Assembly: GCA_020284085.1 (NCBI GenBank)
Contig: JACEVL010000692.1
Coordinates: 225,001-289,000, forward strand
Direction: 5' to 3'
DNA from: Aporrectodea caliginosa
Taxonomy: Eukaryota > Annelida > Clitellata > Crassiclitellata > Lumbricidae
Length of the DNA stretch: 64,000 nucleotides
Positions within the stretch are counted from its first letter, which is position 1. Each line of letters opens with the position of its first letter. Positions 1 to 10,914 of this stretch are shown here, piece after piece. Under the pieces are notes generated by a model, which was not told the DNA's origin, did no database searches, and saw only the letters and a program-made list of their open reading frames with translations. Position numbers and translations under genes: made by a program.

Positions 1-199
1 GCTACCAACAATTGCTATTATTATCATTATTATTGTCATTGCTATTATTATTATTTATAACTATTTACTTATTAATTATTAATTAATTAATTAATTAATT
101 AATTAATTAATTAATTAATTAACTAATTTAATAATTAATTATTAATTAGTAATTAATTAATTAATTAATATTAGTAATTATTATTTATTAATTATTAAT

Positions 200-234
<35 letters not shown>

Positions 235-291
235 TTAATTAATTAATTAATTAATTAATTAATTAATTAATTAATTAATTAATTAATTAAT

Positions 292-378
<87 letters not shown>

Positions 379-466
379 TTATGAATTATTAGTTAATTCC
401 AGAATTAATTCAATTAATTAATTAATTAATTAATTAATTAATTTATTAATGTATTTATTAATGTAT

Positions 467-545
<79 letters not shown>

Positions 546-552
546 TTATCAT
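1..552. repeat. Low-complexity AT block, (ATTA)n and (ATTT)n
   Basis: Alternating runs of the tetranucleotides ATTA and ATTT with a few interruptions fill this stretch. There is no coding or RNA signal. It lies downstream of the formin exon in gene orientation and is probably intronic. Confidence 0.95.
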
Positions 553-860
553 CATCTCATCATCATCATCACCATCTTCATCTTGATGAATGTTATAATT
601 AATTATTAATTATTGTAAAATCCTATTGTAATTGCTATTTTAATTGTTATTGTAATTGTAAATTGTAAATAATATTGTAGTTGCGGCTGCAATTGTAATT
701 GTTATTAATTATTAATTATTGTCGTTGCTGTTGTTCTTGCCGTTGTCAATGTCGTGGTCATAGTCGTTGTTGTTGTTGTTATGATTACTATTATTATTAT
801 TATTATTATTATCACTATCATCGTCATCATCGTCGTCATCACAATTATCATTTTAAGAGC
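553..860. repeat. Imperfect ATC, AAT and GTT triplet tracts in a probable intron
   Basis: Short degenerate triplet runs follow immediately after the donor site of the formin exon (minus strand). Open frames here only read through the triplets and are not genes. Confidence 0.7.
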
Positions 861-869
861 TTCACTGAC

Positions 870-1646
870 CTCATCCATCTTCTTAATTTTCCTCTCACAG
901 CTGGATCCGTCAGGCACCGGAAGTTCCCTGCCCTTGGTCCCTGCGCTTCCGTTGACGCTGGTACAGGACGCAGCTCCGTTTCCGGCGTTGGCAAACAGTT
1001 CCTCCATGCGCTCGAAGTTCAGCTCGTAGTCCTTGAACATTCCTGCGACCTCGATCCAGAGGTTCCCTGGACTGGACGCCACCCGATTGACGGGGATCTT
1101 GTTCCACTGCAGGCGTTTCATCTGCATCTTCGGGAACGGGGTCCGCTGCTGCGGAAGCTGGTCGGTCGATGCCTCATCAGGACCTCGAGGAGTTACCCTC
1201 GATGATGGAGGCGCGGATTCAGGCCTGAGCGGGTTTCGCAGACCCCCTAGAGGAGGCGGGGGAGGAGGAAGTCCGCAAGCCGGAATCGGTGGAGGGGCGG
1301 GCGGAAGCTCACATGTGCTGGAAGATTCTCGAAACATACTGGATGAGGTTGAATCGGAACTGTCGACCTTGTAGGAGTCTTTGATGGCTACTTTCATCTG
1401 TGTGGTCGCTGCGGGCATGTCCCCTGGGGCGCGGGGTCGACCCCGGACCGGCACCCTGTCCGCTGAGGATCCGGACCCAGGTGGAGGCGACACCTGCGAG
1501 TCTAAGGTCCTCTGACGCAGGGCTGACCTTCGAACGAGACGCTCAAGGACGTTCCAGATGTGGTCAGCAAGGACTCCGCTCGAGTCGATCCGATGCAGAC
1601 GACGAAGGAATGAGACAAAGACCGCCTGACGAGGAGTGTTTGACAC
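870..1646 (-). CDS. INF2-like: INF2-type formin, internal exon (end of DID, FH1, start of FH2)
   Basis: Formins nucleate and elongate actin filaments; the INF2 class also severs them and is autoinhibited by its N-terminal DID. The exon is 777 nt, exactly 259 codons. Its first residues 1-45 read like the last helices of a formin armadillo/DID region (SFLRRLHRIDSS then DHIWNVLERLV). Residues 114-136 are proline-rich (PPAPPPIP and LPPPPPPLGGL, the profilin-binding FH1). FH2 begins near 173 with MKRLQWNKIPVNRV, followed by NLWIEV and MEELFANA. The acceptor is a pyrimidine-rich tract ending ACAG before 1646, and the donor is GAG|GTCAGT after 870; both boundaries are phase 0. The order DID-FH1-FH2 with WNKIP favours INF2/FHDC1 over DIAPH, DAAM or FMN. 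The rest of FH2 and the N-terminus were not found in the window. A LINE lies about 290 bp upstream, presumably in an intron. Confidence 0.8.
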
Positions 1647-1887
1647 CTGTCAATCAAACCACAAACAATGCCAGACGAAAATGAATAAACACAGAAAAAC
1701 TAGATCCATGTTTTAACATGATATGTTACTGATATTAATGAATTAATGTAAAGTAATGAAGGATCCGATACAGGACGTATAATACGCTACGCCACACAAC
1801 ATTTTTCTAAACTACACTATACTAAGCTCTATAACACTGTGCTACACTACACTTAACATATGATGCTTTATACTGCACTATACGGTA
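1647..1887. other. Probable intron sequence of the formin gene
   Basis: No coding signal, repeat or RNA was recognised beyond the splice acceptor next to 1647. Short TACACTA-like runs occur. Confidence 0.4.
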
Positions 1888-1929
1888 TAATGTAATGTAA
1901 TGTAATGTAATGTAATGTAATGTAATGTA
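1888..1929. repeat. (TGTAA)n microsatellite, tail of the L2-like LINE
   Basis: About seven TGTAA copies directly abut the 3' end of the minus-strand LINE. L2/CR1 elements end in short tandem repeats rather than poly(A), so this is best read as the element's tail. Confidence 0.8.
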
Positions 1930-3720
1930 ACAAGACATTTATATAGCGCCACTTAAGAGTCTCACAGAAGCGCTCAACACGTGGCCATCAAACAGCTGAA
2001 AAAGTGCGTCTTTAAGAGTCGAGAGAAAACCATGTAACCACATGCAGCATTAGTGGCACGCACAGATGGCGGAAGAGTATTCCAGATCCGTGGCGCCGCA
2101 ATCGAGAAGTCCCGACGAGCACGTGTGGTGGTTCGAAACGAAGGTACAATCAAGTCATTTCGCGAGGCAGACCGGAGAGCCCGCCGACCAGTTTGAGTGC
2201 CAACTGGAAGGCACAGTTCAGCAATGTAGTCCGGAGCAGTGCCAGTCGTAGCCTTCCAAACCAGCGTAGCGATCTTGAAATTAACACGATCAGCAACTGG
2301 AAGCCAGTGTAGCTCACCCCGCATGTAGTCGGATATGTGTGAATATTTCGGCAGGTCAGCCAGAAGTCTGGCTGCTGCATTCTGAACGAGCTGAAGTTGA
2401 CGAATGCGGAACTCAGGGAGGCCCAGGAGGACTCCATTACAGTAGTCAAGACGTGTGAGAACAAAAGAGTGTATTAGTACAGCCGCGGCGTTCAGCGAGA
2501 GCGTCCTCCGTATAACTCTGATCTGTCTGAGCTCGTAGTAACTTGTCCTTGAAATATGTGTCACATGATCAGCCATCGTAAGCCCACCATCAAGCAGCAC
2601 CCCAAGATCCCTCACCACATCACAGGTCTGTCCACCAAGGGATGCTGATGCAAGGGCATCAATCCTACAACGTGCACGTCTTGTACCGAACCATATAAAC
2701 TGTGATTTAGTCGGGTTGAGTCTAAGACGATTGGCAGACATCCAGTCATGCACCATCGCAAGTGCACAATGCATTTGTTGTGCGCACACCACCGAGTCTT
2801 CAGGTCGACAGGACAAATAAAGTTGAAGGTCATCAGCAAACTGGTGAGATGTAGGACCCAGCGACGCCACAACATCATAGAGGTCAGCTGTGTAGAGAAT
2901 GAACAGTAGTGGCCCCAGGACTGAGCCCTGAGGAACACCACAAACAACAGGCGCCCAGACAGACCTGTCGTCTCCAATCTCTACCCTCATGGTCCGCCCC
3001 TCAAGATAGGAGCAGAACCAAGCCAATGCACGGCCTGAGATCCCGTATGATGCCGCAAGCCTTGTAAGCAGTATCTGGTGATCTACCGAATCGAAGGCAG
3101 CACTCACGTCAAGAAGAGCCAGTAGTGTAACCCTGCCCGAATCCATAGCCTGATGGATGTCTGATAGAAGACGGACAAGGAGTGTCTCAGTGGAATGGCC
3201 CTTGCGAAAGCCAGACTGATGTTTTGGCATCAGACCATTCTCTTCAAGATATCGGAGCAGCTGAACAGCAACCACTCTCTCAATCAGCTTTGACATGAAG
3301 GTTAGGTTTGAGATGGGTCTGTAGCTAGACGTTAAGTTCAGATCAAGCCCTGTCTTCTTGAGGGCAGGTCTGACAATGGCACACTTCTGGCTGACCGGTA
3401 GTGCTGCCTCATCCAGCGAGGCATTGCAGATGGAGACAATGTACGGCAGTAGATCATCAATCACCTCAAGAAGCAGAAAGGTCGGAATAGGATCGAGCGA
3501 ACAGCTCTTCGACGGCGAGGAACAGAGGATTTGACGTACTTCAGCTTCCGTAACAGTCCTAAAGGAGTCCATGCATGACCGTGCTTTAGTGTACGTAGGC
3601 TGTACCATACTACACAATCGTCATCATCAGTTCCTGACGCCAGTAATTTGGCGGCGGTCGGTACTAATAAAAGTAATAAATGATCTCTATTGTTCTCGGT
3701 CATTTGTCAAGTCTATTGCT
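1930..3720 (-). mobile_element. 5'-truncated L2/CR1-like LINE with a long open RT frame
   Basis: The element carries a reverse transcriptase frame (1974-3617). Its 3' end matches the other L2-like copies here: a short block reading TTTATATAGCGCC on the plus strand, next to a microsatellite. Upstream of 3617 coding similarity seems to continue in another frame to about 3700. No endonuclease domain is present, so the copy is 5' truncated. It sits next to the formin exon and opposite no other gene. Confidence 0.85.
1974..3617 (-). CDS. LINE reverse transcriptase ORF fragment (L2/CR1-like)
   Basis: This 547-residue open frame encodes an RNA-directed DNA polymerase used for target-primed reverse transcription. 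Conserved RT blocks are visible in order: SLDPIPTFLL near 40-49, YRPISNLTF near 99-107, HQSGFRKGHSTE near 133-144, motif A LLDVSAAFD at 168-176, GVPQGSVLGP at 227-236, and the catalytic FADD at 260-263. The C-terminal part carries the usual L2/CR1 block with ARLL and LHWLPV, then RIWNTLP. The frame has no stop through the RT, which implies a fairly recent insertion. The endonuclease half is missing, so it cannot move on its own. Confidence 0.85.
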   Translation of the reverse strand: MCSMVQPTYTKARSCMDSFRTVTEAEVRQILCSSPSKSCSLDPIPTFLLLEVIDDLLPYIVSICNASLDEAALPVSQKCAIVRPALKKTGLDLNLTSSYRPISNLTFMSKLIERVVAVQLLRYLEENGLMPKHQSGFRKGHSTETLLVRLLSDIHQAMDSGRVTLLALLDVSAAFDSVDHQILLTRLAASYGISGRALAWFCSYLEGRTMRVEIGDDRSVWAPVVCGVPQGSVLGPLLFILYTADLYDVVASLGPTSHQFADDLQLYLSCRPEDSVVCAQQMHCALAMVHDWMSANRLRLNPTKSQFIWFGTRRARCRIDALASASLGGQTCDVVRDLGVLLDGGLTMADHVTHISRTSYYELRQIRVIRRTLSLNAAAVLIHSFVLTRLDYCNGVLLGLPEFRIRQLQLVQNAAARLLADLPKYSHISDYMRGELHWLPVADRVNFKIATLVWKATTGTAPDYIAELCLPVGTQTGRRALRSASRNDLIVPSFRTTTRARRDFSIAAPRIWNTLPPSVRATNAACGYMVFSRLLKTHFFSCLMATC

Positions 3721-3793
3721 CCCCTTAGTCAGGCTTAGTGTTAGCTCAATTGATGTTATGTCATCATTTATATTATCCATCCAACGTATAGTC

Positions 3794-4085
3794 TTATGAA
3801 CCGCTCCCATGTGGTGCATTGTGTGGGATTCTGTCAACTGGCATTCTCTCTACTTTTCCAAACCATCGGAGTCTTCGTTGAACGACTTTGTCTAGCAGAG
3901 TTGTTTCGATCCATAATGCTTGTCTAATGTCATCGTTTCTTATTTTCTGTAGTCTTGATATCTCTGCGATCTTCCGCAACCAACTCATTTCTGCTGTAAG
4001 AATTCGTTTCCCATCTTGTTTTCGCATTGTTCAACATTCCAATCCGTATAGGAAAATCTGTTGTATCATCGCCTCGTATATTTTT
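3794..4085 (-). pseudogene. RTE-like LINE, C-terminal ORF fragment
   Basis: The minus strand encodes a short piece typical of the extreme C-terminus of RTE-type reverse transcriptases: MSWLRKIAEISRLQKIRNDD, then QRRLRWFGKVERM. Coding similarity seems to begin slightly upstream, near 4085. No RT core is nearby. The second half matches the position of the WVGHVLRGD block in the better preserved insertion at 53296-53945. Confidence 0.65.
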
Positions 4086-4129
4086 TTGGTTCTTGAGTTT
4101 CTTCGTTATACTACACTCTACGACAAATA

Positions 4130-4790
4130 GGCGTACTTGTTGAACAGTACCCTCACACCTATCATGGACTGCAGGACTCGGGTAGGGTGGAGTACTTCGC
4201 TAGTTCATATCCTGCTTATAAACAGCAATGCCTAATAAGTTTAGTACGAACTCATCATTCTTAGATGAGTCACAAGACCACACGTGCACTCCATGAAACG
4301 AACTCTAAGAGGATGATGTCACTCCTCCTACCCGACGCAGAATCCCCTGGACTATTTCCACTGGATGCCGCTCGGGATCGAATCCTTGGAAGCCGCCTGG
4401 AAAGATTTCTCTCTCTAGTAACTCAACTTCCTGTATCAGGTCACGATCACAGACCTCCGCGTTTCTGGAAGACAGGAAAATAAACGAAATTTACAAAACT
4501 AAAACAATACTAAATAGCCAAATAAATTAAACGTAATTAAATGTAAACTACACAAAAATTAAATTACACAAAATTAAATATAAATTAAACAAAATTAAAT
4601 ATCCTTTACACAAAATTAAATATAAATTAAAAAAATTAAATACAAATTAAAAAATAAATATAAATTACGCAAAATTAAACATATATTAAACAAACAAGCA
4701 AGTATGTAAGTAAGTGGATCTTCGTTAATGCACCACAGACGTTCATATTTCGGAAAATCACCAATCAATATAGTTAACAGTCAGCCACTG
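4130..4790. other. No gene recognised; A-rich AAATTAAA-type low complexity at 4490-4710
   Basis: A short open frame at 4265-4483 has no recognisable domain. From about 4490 the sequence is a degenerate ACAAAATTAAATATAAATTAA repeat of roughly 20 bp. Confidence 0.4.
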
Positions 4791-4796
4791 TCATAG

Positions 4797-4905
4797 GAGT
4801 GCTCGATAGTCTAGTAGTTAACTTGCTCAACTGTCAACCGAGAGGTCAGGGGTTCAAATCGCCCCAAGGCAGAATTTCTTTCAAGATTTCTGCTCCAAGT
4901 AAATA
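4797..4905 (+). mobile_element. tRNA-derived SINE, head fragment
   Basis: An A-box-like stretch (GATAGTCTAGTAGTTAA) is followed about 40 bp later by a B-box (GGTTCAAATCG), then by AGATTTCTGCTCCA, which is shared with the SINE at 5528. The 3' half is missing. Confidence 0.7.
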
Positions 4906-5210
4906 GAAAATAAACAAGTAAATAAATTACTTAAATAAATAAATAAATATATAAATGATGACCGAGTTGATAAGATCTTGTGAATTAATCGAGGTCGCGT
5001 TTACCCTTATCACATTTCCAGTTCACCACATCACCCTTCCTCAACCACCCTCCTTATTAGAGGTCCGCGGCGCCTTTATTCTTCTTCCCAGGGGGCGCTT
5101 TCATCCCCAACGACCTTAATTAAAGAGCTCATTAAATCGTTAACACGCCATCAATTCAACCCCGTTCCAGGTCATTCATTACTCAGAGGCAACAAACCCC
5201 GATTTAGAAA
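4906..5210. other. No feature recognised apart from a short (AAAT)n run
   Basis: An AAATAAAT run occurs near 4917-4955. The remainder shows no coding potential. Confidence 0.4.
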
Positions 5211-5440
5211 TCACCCCATACGGGTACTTGTGGTTATACGAACATACATTAACCCATATATACATATATATGGGTTATATATATATATATATGTATATAT
5301 ATTATTATATGTATTATATATATACTTAAATATGCAATAACCCATACAGTAACCCATATATATACACATGCACATATGGCCATAATAACACACACATAAA
5401 CAGATATATATATATATATATATATTCGCTTCTTTCAACT
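5211..5440. repeat. Clustered (TA)n and TACATA microsatellites
   Basis: Dense TA, ATAC and CATA runs. The open frames here translate only to Tyr/Ile runs. Confidence 0.85.
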
Positions 5441-5527
5441 TGCCCACCCAGCGTAGCCTAGCTTCTGGTTTCTATGATCTGTCAGATTTCCATCTGGCTT
5501 ATCAAATGGATTTTGACTTTTGATTGA

Positions 5528-5800
5528 TTTCACTGGAGGCGATAGTGTAGCGATTAGCGCGCTGGACTGTCAATCAAAAGGTCTGGGTTCAAATCCCTGC
5601 CAGGGCAGAAATTTCCAGATTTCTGCTCCAGCTGCACCTCTAGCCAATTGGGCTACAACGAGTACACTGACCGTACACTGTCAGTGGGAAGATGAGATGG
5701 TGAGGAAGAGTACTGTCCAAACCCCTTCATATGCCGAGGCTAAGAAAATGAAGTCGCTAACACTTCATGCTCACTTGGCTGCCTCAGGACTATAGCTCAA
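5528..5800 (+). mobile_element. tRNA-derived SINE, near full length
   Basis: The head has an A-box (GATAGTGTAGCGATTAGCG) and a B-box (GGGTTCAAATCCC). The body reads AGATTTCTGCTCCAGCTGCA, and the 3' block GCTAAGAAAATGAAGTCGC is shared with the SINE at 59436-59655. It shares the head-to-body junction with the fragment at 4797. Confidence 0.8.
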
Positions 5801-5854
5801 AGGACTGCTCTTCTTCTTCTTTTTCACGGGAAGCGACCATAAGCTGATGTCTTG

Positions 5855-5940
5855 GAATCCAGAGTTTAACGGCAGCTTATGGCAACATAGGCCGTTTCCG
5901 CCGACAAAGATTATTTTGGCATATTACAGCTCTTTTTGTC
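5855..5940 (+). repeat. R85 short interspersed repeat, copy 1
   Basis: R85 is an ~85-bp unit that begins GGATCC/GAATCC, contains AGTTTAACGGCAGCTTATG and GGCCGTTTCCGCCGAC, and ends GGCATATTACAGCTCT. It has no tRNA boxes and no obvious terminal repeats. At least eight copies occur in the window in both orientations. Confidence 0.85.
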
Positions 5941-6086
5941 TTGGGCCAAGAAGAACTTCTATATAAAGTATATTAATGCATGCAGAGGTCCTTGCTTGGG
6001 TTCAACGAAGAACAGAGCTAAACGTATATCACTATAGATCAGGTACATAGACATAAACACGCGCAGATATATATGTATGTATAATC

Positions 6087-6330
6087 AATCAATCAATCAA
6101 TCAATCAATAACTTTATTGCATCAACTGCAGCAACTGAACATCAGAGTTTAACAAACAATGCATCATAAAAAGTTAACATAATATGCTCATATATCGAGA
6201 GCGTTGTCAGTTGAGGCAAATGGTGTCCCCGAAGGGACCGATGGTCCCGCTAGTCGGGGATACCCAACAGTGTCTGTCAAAAGGTCCTTTGATGGTTCTT
6301 CTAACATTATATATTATTTTATATTGAACT
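6087..6330 (-). mobile_element. 3' end of an unidentified retroelement with an (ATTG)n tail
   Basis: Read on the minus strand, the sequence ends in TGCAATAAAGTTATTGATTG, a polyadenylation-like motif followed by a tetranucleotide tail. Upstream is a hyphenated palindrome (GGGACCATCGGTCCC). No ORF remains. Confidence 0.5.
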
Positions 6331-6339
6331 CCTTAATTA

Positions 6340-6894
6340 ACCTAGTCTAGCTTAACTAGTAGTCTCTCCAGCTAAACATATAACATGGGAGAGTTGATGC
6401 GTATTCCCGCTCCGTGCTGAGTGACTCTCCCCACCGCAACCCCCGGTTCGTTAGTGTCCTTCCCCGTCAGTGACCATCCCCCGTAGATTCCTCATGTAAC
6501 TAATAGGTACTCTTTCATTAGTTGCTTGTATATATATACACAAATGTACTATGTATATATGTACCTGTGTTTGCGTGTTTGTGTGCGTACTATATATATG
6601 TGTGCGTATTATATGTGGATCATGGCAGGTTCTGTCCTATCGATTGAGATTTTCTGGAATGTGGTTTGGCTCGTTGAGGCGATAACCATTGATGGATGAT
6701 TTGTGGATTTTTAAGAACTTCAGATGAGGGATTGGATTCTCCGGATTCTAGGCCTCGGGTCATGATGGACTCTTCCTGTGGTCTTGGCCTTGGTCTTGCA
6801 ATATCTGGCCTACTCGTGGTTCCTGCTGTGCAGGCCTTGGTGTCGTGGGTCATGGGTTCTAATATCGTCGTATTTAGGACAATGGATCAAATGA

Positions 6895-6898
<4 letters not shown>
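6340..6898. other. No gene recognised
   Basis: The open frame that crosses 6696-7400 is driven by the two TC tracts and has no domain. Confidence 0.4.

Positions 6899-6948
<50 letters not shown>
6899..6948. repeat. (TC)n microsatellite
   Basis: About 24 uninterrupted dinucleotides, followed by a T/C-rich stretch. Confidence 0.95.
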
Positions 6949-6950
<2 letters not shown>

Positions 6951-7129
6951 TTCCTTCCTCCCTTCGCCCCTCCCTCCTTCAGTTCCTCCTTCATCGAACC
7001 CGTTTCAATAGCAATAATATTAGTGGCTCTAACAGACTTAGCACCTGAATCTATACAATTTCTGTATCCGATTAGAGTCAAGATCCTCCCTGTTAGCATC
7101 TCTCTCTGCACAAGTGTAAAGGCGGATTC

Positions 7130-7302
<173 letters not shown>

Positions 7303-7409
7303 CTGCAGTTTGTAGAAATCCTATTCGCTTTAATTCTAACTTTTTCATTCATCTAACATTTAACCCTCTAGCTGAAAATCATCAATCAATGGTTGCATAA
7401 GATCCATTT

Positions 7410-7500
7410 CATCACGTATACCTCCTCTTCCTCCTTTCCTTCTCCTTCTCCTCTTCCTCCTCCTCCTCCCTTCTCCTCTCCTCCCTCCTCCTTTCTGTGG
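7410..7500. repeat. Polypyrimidine tract (CTCCTT-rich)
   Basis: An almost pure C/T strand with no fixed period. Confidence 0.8.
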
Positions 7501-8027
7501 CCACTGGTCAAATGCTTGGCTGTTGAGAACTGTTAGATTTTTTAACCTAAATAAGTAAAATTTATGCAGCATTTTCAGCTTCGTATTTAATCGCAGCCTA
7601 TATCTTCAGCACGAGAGCTTTTCAACCAAATTCAAACCAATAATTAGAAAACATTCCTACTATAGGCCTACGTAGCAAATTTTATAGAACTATTGCAAAT
7701 ATAAAAATTTATTATATAATAATAATTAATGAGATTTAGAAGTTCCCAACTAATTATTCCTCTCACTGAATCAGATAATTAAGTAGATTCACAAACTCAA
7801 TTTACCTCTTTTTAACGAAGCTGTCCATCGGTCCCTTGTTCGGATCACTTAGGGAGTCTTTGGCCTATACGAGGCGATTTAGTTCTTTTCATGACGCTCC
7901 GTGACAAAAGACTTAGAATGTACGAAGTTCTGAGACAATGATTTAAGTTGAAATTATTAAGCATTTTTAGTGCCTCCTCTTTAATATCAACAATAAAACA
8001 CGACTAATTATTAACAGATTGCAAACA
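7501..8027. other. No feature recognised
   Basis: AT-rich unique-looking sequence without coding signal. Confidence 0.35.
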
Positions 8028-8310
8028 CCAGTGGTGGCCAACCTGCGGCACGCTTGGTATTTGTGGCACGCCAGCCTCTGATGAGTAACACGTACTGCAG
8101 TGAGGGTTTAGGTACTGGCGATATAGGCGGCTGCGTAGAGCGGCATTTTTCGAAAGGGCGGCAAATTCCGAAAAAATACATGATGGTCACTTCCGTCAAA
8201 AAGATGTTTTTTATGAGTAAGGGGTGTAACTTTTGTCCTTGCCTATAGGCCTAACACACAACATGTCAAAAATTGTCAAAGGCCGTCAGTCAGTGGCACG
8301 GAGGACCTTG
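8028..8310 (+). mobile_element. Possible hAT transposon end, fragment
   Basis: CAGTGGTGGCCAACCTGCGG at the left edge resembles the CAG(T/G)GG...CAACCTG ends of hAT elements. I found no matching right end or target duplication. Confidence 0.4.
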
Positions 8311-8419
8311 CAATTTTCTTTAAAAAAATTCCAATGGTTTTTGTAGTTTAGAATGTTATCTATATACATGTAGAACATTAGGAACTAACCTTTACTAAAC
8401 ACCTCTCCTCTTTGTCTCG

Positions 8420-9063
8420 CTCCTGCTTTTACCATCTTCGTCAGCTTAGGGTCGTTGCTCGCTCTCTTTCAACCTCTGCTGCTGCTTCTACTCTTATCCA
8501 TGCCTTCGTCTCTGCAGCTCTCGTCTAGACTATTGCTCTTCTCTTTACACTGGTCTTCCTCAAGTCCGCTTGTCCTCCCTTGAGAGGGTCTTTCGGTCTG
8601 CGGCGCGCCTTGTTGGTTCCATTCCTCGCTATGGTAGCGTATCCTCCTACATGCATCATACCCTACACTGGCTTCCCTTCCGGCAGCGCATCCTGTATCG
8701 GCTTTGCTCTCGTCTGGCAAAGCGTCTTGGAGTTCAGCTCCTCGCTACCTATGCACCATCTTCACTCTCTCTTCTTCTTGTAAGGGTCGCTCAGCCCTCC
8801 GTTCCTCTTCTCGGGGTGACTTCTTGGTCCCACATGCCCGCACTGCTACTATGCAGCGCCGAGCATTCTCTGTTGTTGTCGGTCCAACAGCGTGGAATGT
8901 CTTGCCATCTTTCCTTCGGTTATCTCCTCGCATTCACTCGGCTTCCTTCTACGCCCAATTGAAGACTTTTCTGTATGATCAGGCCTGGCTTGGGAGCGCT
9001 CTGAGTAGAGCCCTTGAAGAGGCGCTATATAAATTTTATGATTGATTTATGATTGATTGATTA
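8420..9063 (+). mobile_element. L2/CR1-like LINE, 3' fragment with frameshifts
   Basis: Reading across two or three frames gives the C-terminal L2 block: RVFRSAARLVGSIPRYGSVS, LHWLPFRQRI, then SALRSSSRGDFLVPHARTAT and NVLPSFLRLSPR. It ends with GGCGCTATATAAA and a (GATT)n-like tail at about 9035-9063. Broken frames show that it is dead. Confidence 0.8.
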
Positions 9064-9449
9064 GGCGCCTCTGTAGCTCCGTAGCTGCAGCAACCAAGGG
9101 CCTGGTCGGTTTCGCTCTTATACCAGAGGACCGTGGCCTGTTGATCGACGGCTGCAGACGAGCACAGCACACGGGCTCAAAGAGGGCAGCCAAAGGCTCT
9201 TCAGTCGGCAGGCAGTCAAAGTCCACTTTCTCAACAGTATATTTTTATGCTATGCAGATATATTAAGTCGAACTTGTTCCCATTATAGGGTTGTAGGATG
9301 GGAACAAAGAAACAGACTGCATGATAATAGACAAAACTCAGGAATTCTTGTAAGTTGTTGGTGGCAACGTGTTGACGTGTAAGCTGTAAAGCTGCATTGG
9401 TCAAATTTCCTCTTGGCAATTATGTAACAATAGCAGTCAAAATTTCTTT

Positions 9450-9548
9450 AAAAAATTTTTTGGGGGGGGACAACTGTATACTGCGTCCCCCCGCTGTTAA
9501 AGGTGGGGGGGACATGTCTCCCTCGTCCCCCCGGGATCGCCGCCCCTG
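9450..9548. mobile_element. Possible hAT end with G-rich subterminus
   Basis: The right edge reads CGGGATCGCCGCCCCTG, complementary to a CAGGGGCGG start typical of hAT elements. It is preceded by G- and C-runs. No partner end or 8-bp duplication was found. Confidence 0.35.
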
Positions 9549-9559
9549 CAACAGATGTT

Positions 9560-10210
9560 GTGAGCTGGAGTCTCTATAGTCCAGATTTGGAGACTTACAA
9601 GTGAAGCATGTGGAAATTCCCGACTGTTCGCTTTTAGTTGTTACCAACCACGTGGCGGCTGCCAATCGGTGATGATTATGGGTGTCATTACAATCATCGA
9701 AAACGAGAAAATTCTACGAGGTTGACTTGACAGGTATCACAGAAGCGGATTTGTAGGAAATATACCCCGAATAGACGAGACACTTGCAGGCAAACAGAAT
9801 AAAATCCGATAAAGGTACACATTCTTTCCGTACGAAAGATATCCCCCAAGCGCCACGTTGTGGTTTCTGGATACGTTCAAGGTGTTGGCCTTAACATGAC
9901 TCGTGTATCCACACTATCCAGCTAAAAGAAAACTATGCAAATTCAAATAATTAGTAGGTAGTTAGTTTCTGCTGAACGACGCTATTTTATTATATTTAGA
10001 CGAAGATGATTTAAGATATTTAGATGATTAGCGTCGCCCTCCTTAATCCTGGTTTAATTCTGGCGTCATCCGAATACGGTAATTGTAAAGTTGCACTTTG
10101 CATTTGGATTGTAACATTTTAACAGCACTTTATGTCTTCAGAGGCCGATGACGTTAACGAGTCTATAGGCTATAACCATCAAATGGCTTCCTTGCTCTCC
10201 AGGTTTGAAG
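9560..10210. other. No gene; a degenerate R100 piece at about 10022-10075
   Basis: TTAGCGTCGCCCTCCTTAAT is followed by a decayed remainder of R100. Nothing else was recognised. Confidence 0.4.
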
Positions 10211-10293
10211 GATGGATGGATGGATCTAGGGTTTAACGACAGCTTATGACAACAGAGGCCGTTGCCGTCGACAAAAGTTATTTTGAACTCTAT
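10211..10293 (+). repeat. R85 repeat, diverged copy
   Basis: GGTTTAACGACAGCTTATGA and GGCCGTTGCCGTCGAC match R85; the end is diverged. Confidence 0.65.
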
Positions 10294-10914
10294 GGGTGCT
10301 ATATATAGCCATAGACGTCTTCGAAAGAAAGGTCTGCTTTCTTTATTTCAAGTCGTTTTTTATGGTCACTTCCGTTCCTTTCTTGTTCTCGAGACAAACC
10401 GAGACTGAGCCCAGCAAACTGCTCTCGCAGCTGATGTATATTTAGGATCGGCAAGATACCTTTAAAAGGTGTCTAAAACAGGTATTGCATTATTAAGTGT
10501 TAAACAACATTTTGTGGCTATCAGGGCTCTTCACATCATATAAGCAGTAGCCTTTATTTTCTTATTACATTCGCACGTGCATGCGCACATTACATTTACG
10601 TGGTTTACACCTTACCTCACACTGCAAAAGCTTAACTTCGCGCTCAATGCAGTGACCGTACGCAGACTTGACCGAATTTTCTCGAATCTTATTGGCCGAC
10701 CGTGAGACCTGCGTTATTCCAAGTAATTTTGTATAGGCTAATTTATAATATTTAAATATACGTAGTTATTTCGCCTATATAGCACAAGGCTTGACAACCG
10801 TATACTATAATATATTATAAGATGTCGCTAAACATTGACCAAGATCTCTGAATTAGACACCTTAAAAACTGATTTAAGAATACTATATATATATTTTCAG
10901 TTCGTTTCTTTTTT
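10294..10914. other. No gene; holds isolated TTTAAAAGGTGTCTAAAA motifs
   Basis: The motif at about 10460 recurs at 11655, 23610, 29357, 29650, 37600, 41875 and elsewhere, often beside AGCGCTCTAACC. No coding signal. Confidence 0.4.

Noticed and set aside
699..1684. Plus-strand open frames opposite the formin exon
   Set aside because: They are the complement of the coding exon; only the minus strand shows formin motifs and splice sites.
4797..4870. Genuine tRNA gene
   Set aside because: Boxes only; no acceptor stem pairing, and it continues into SINE body.
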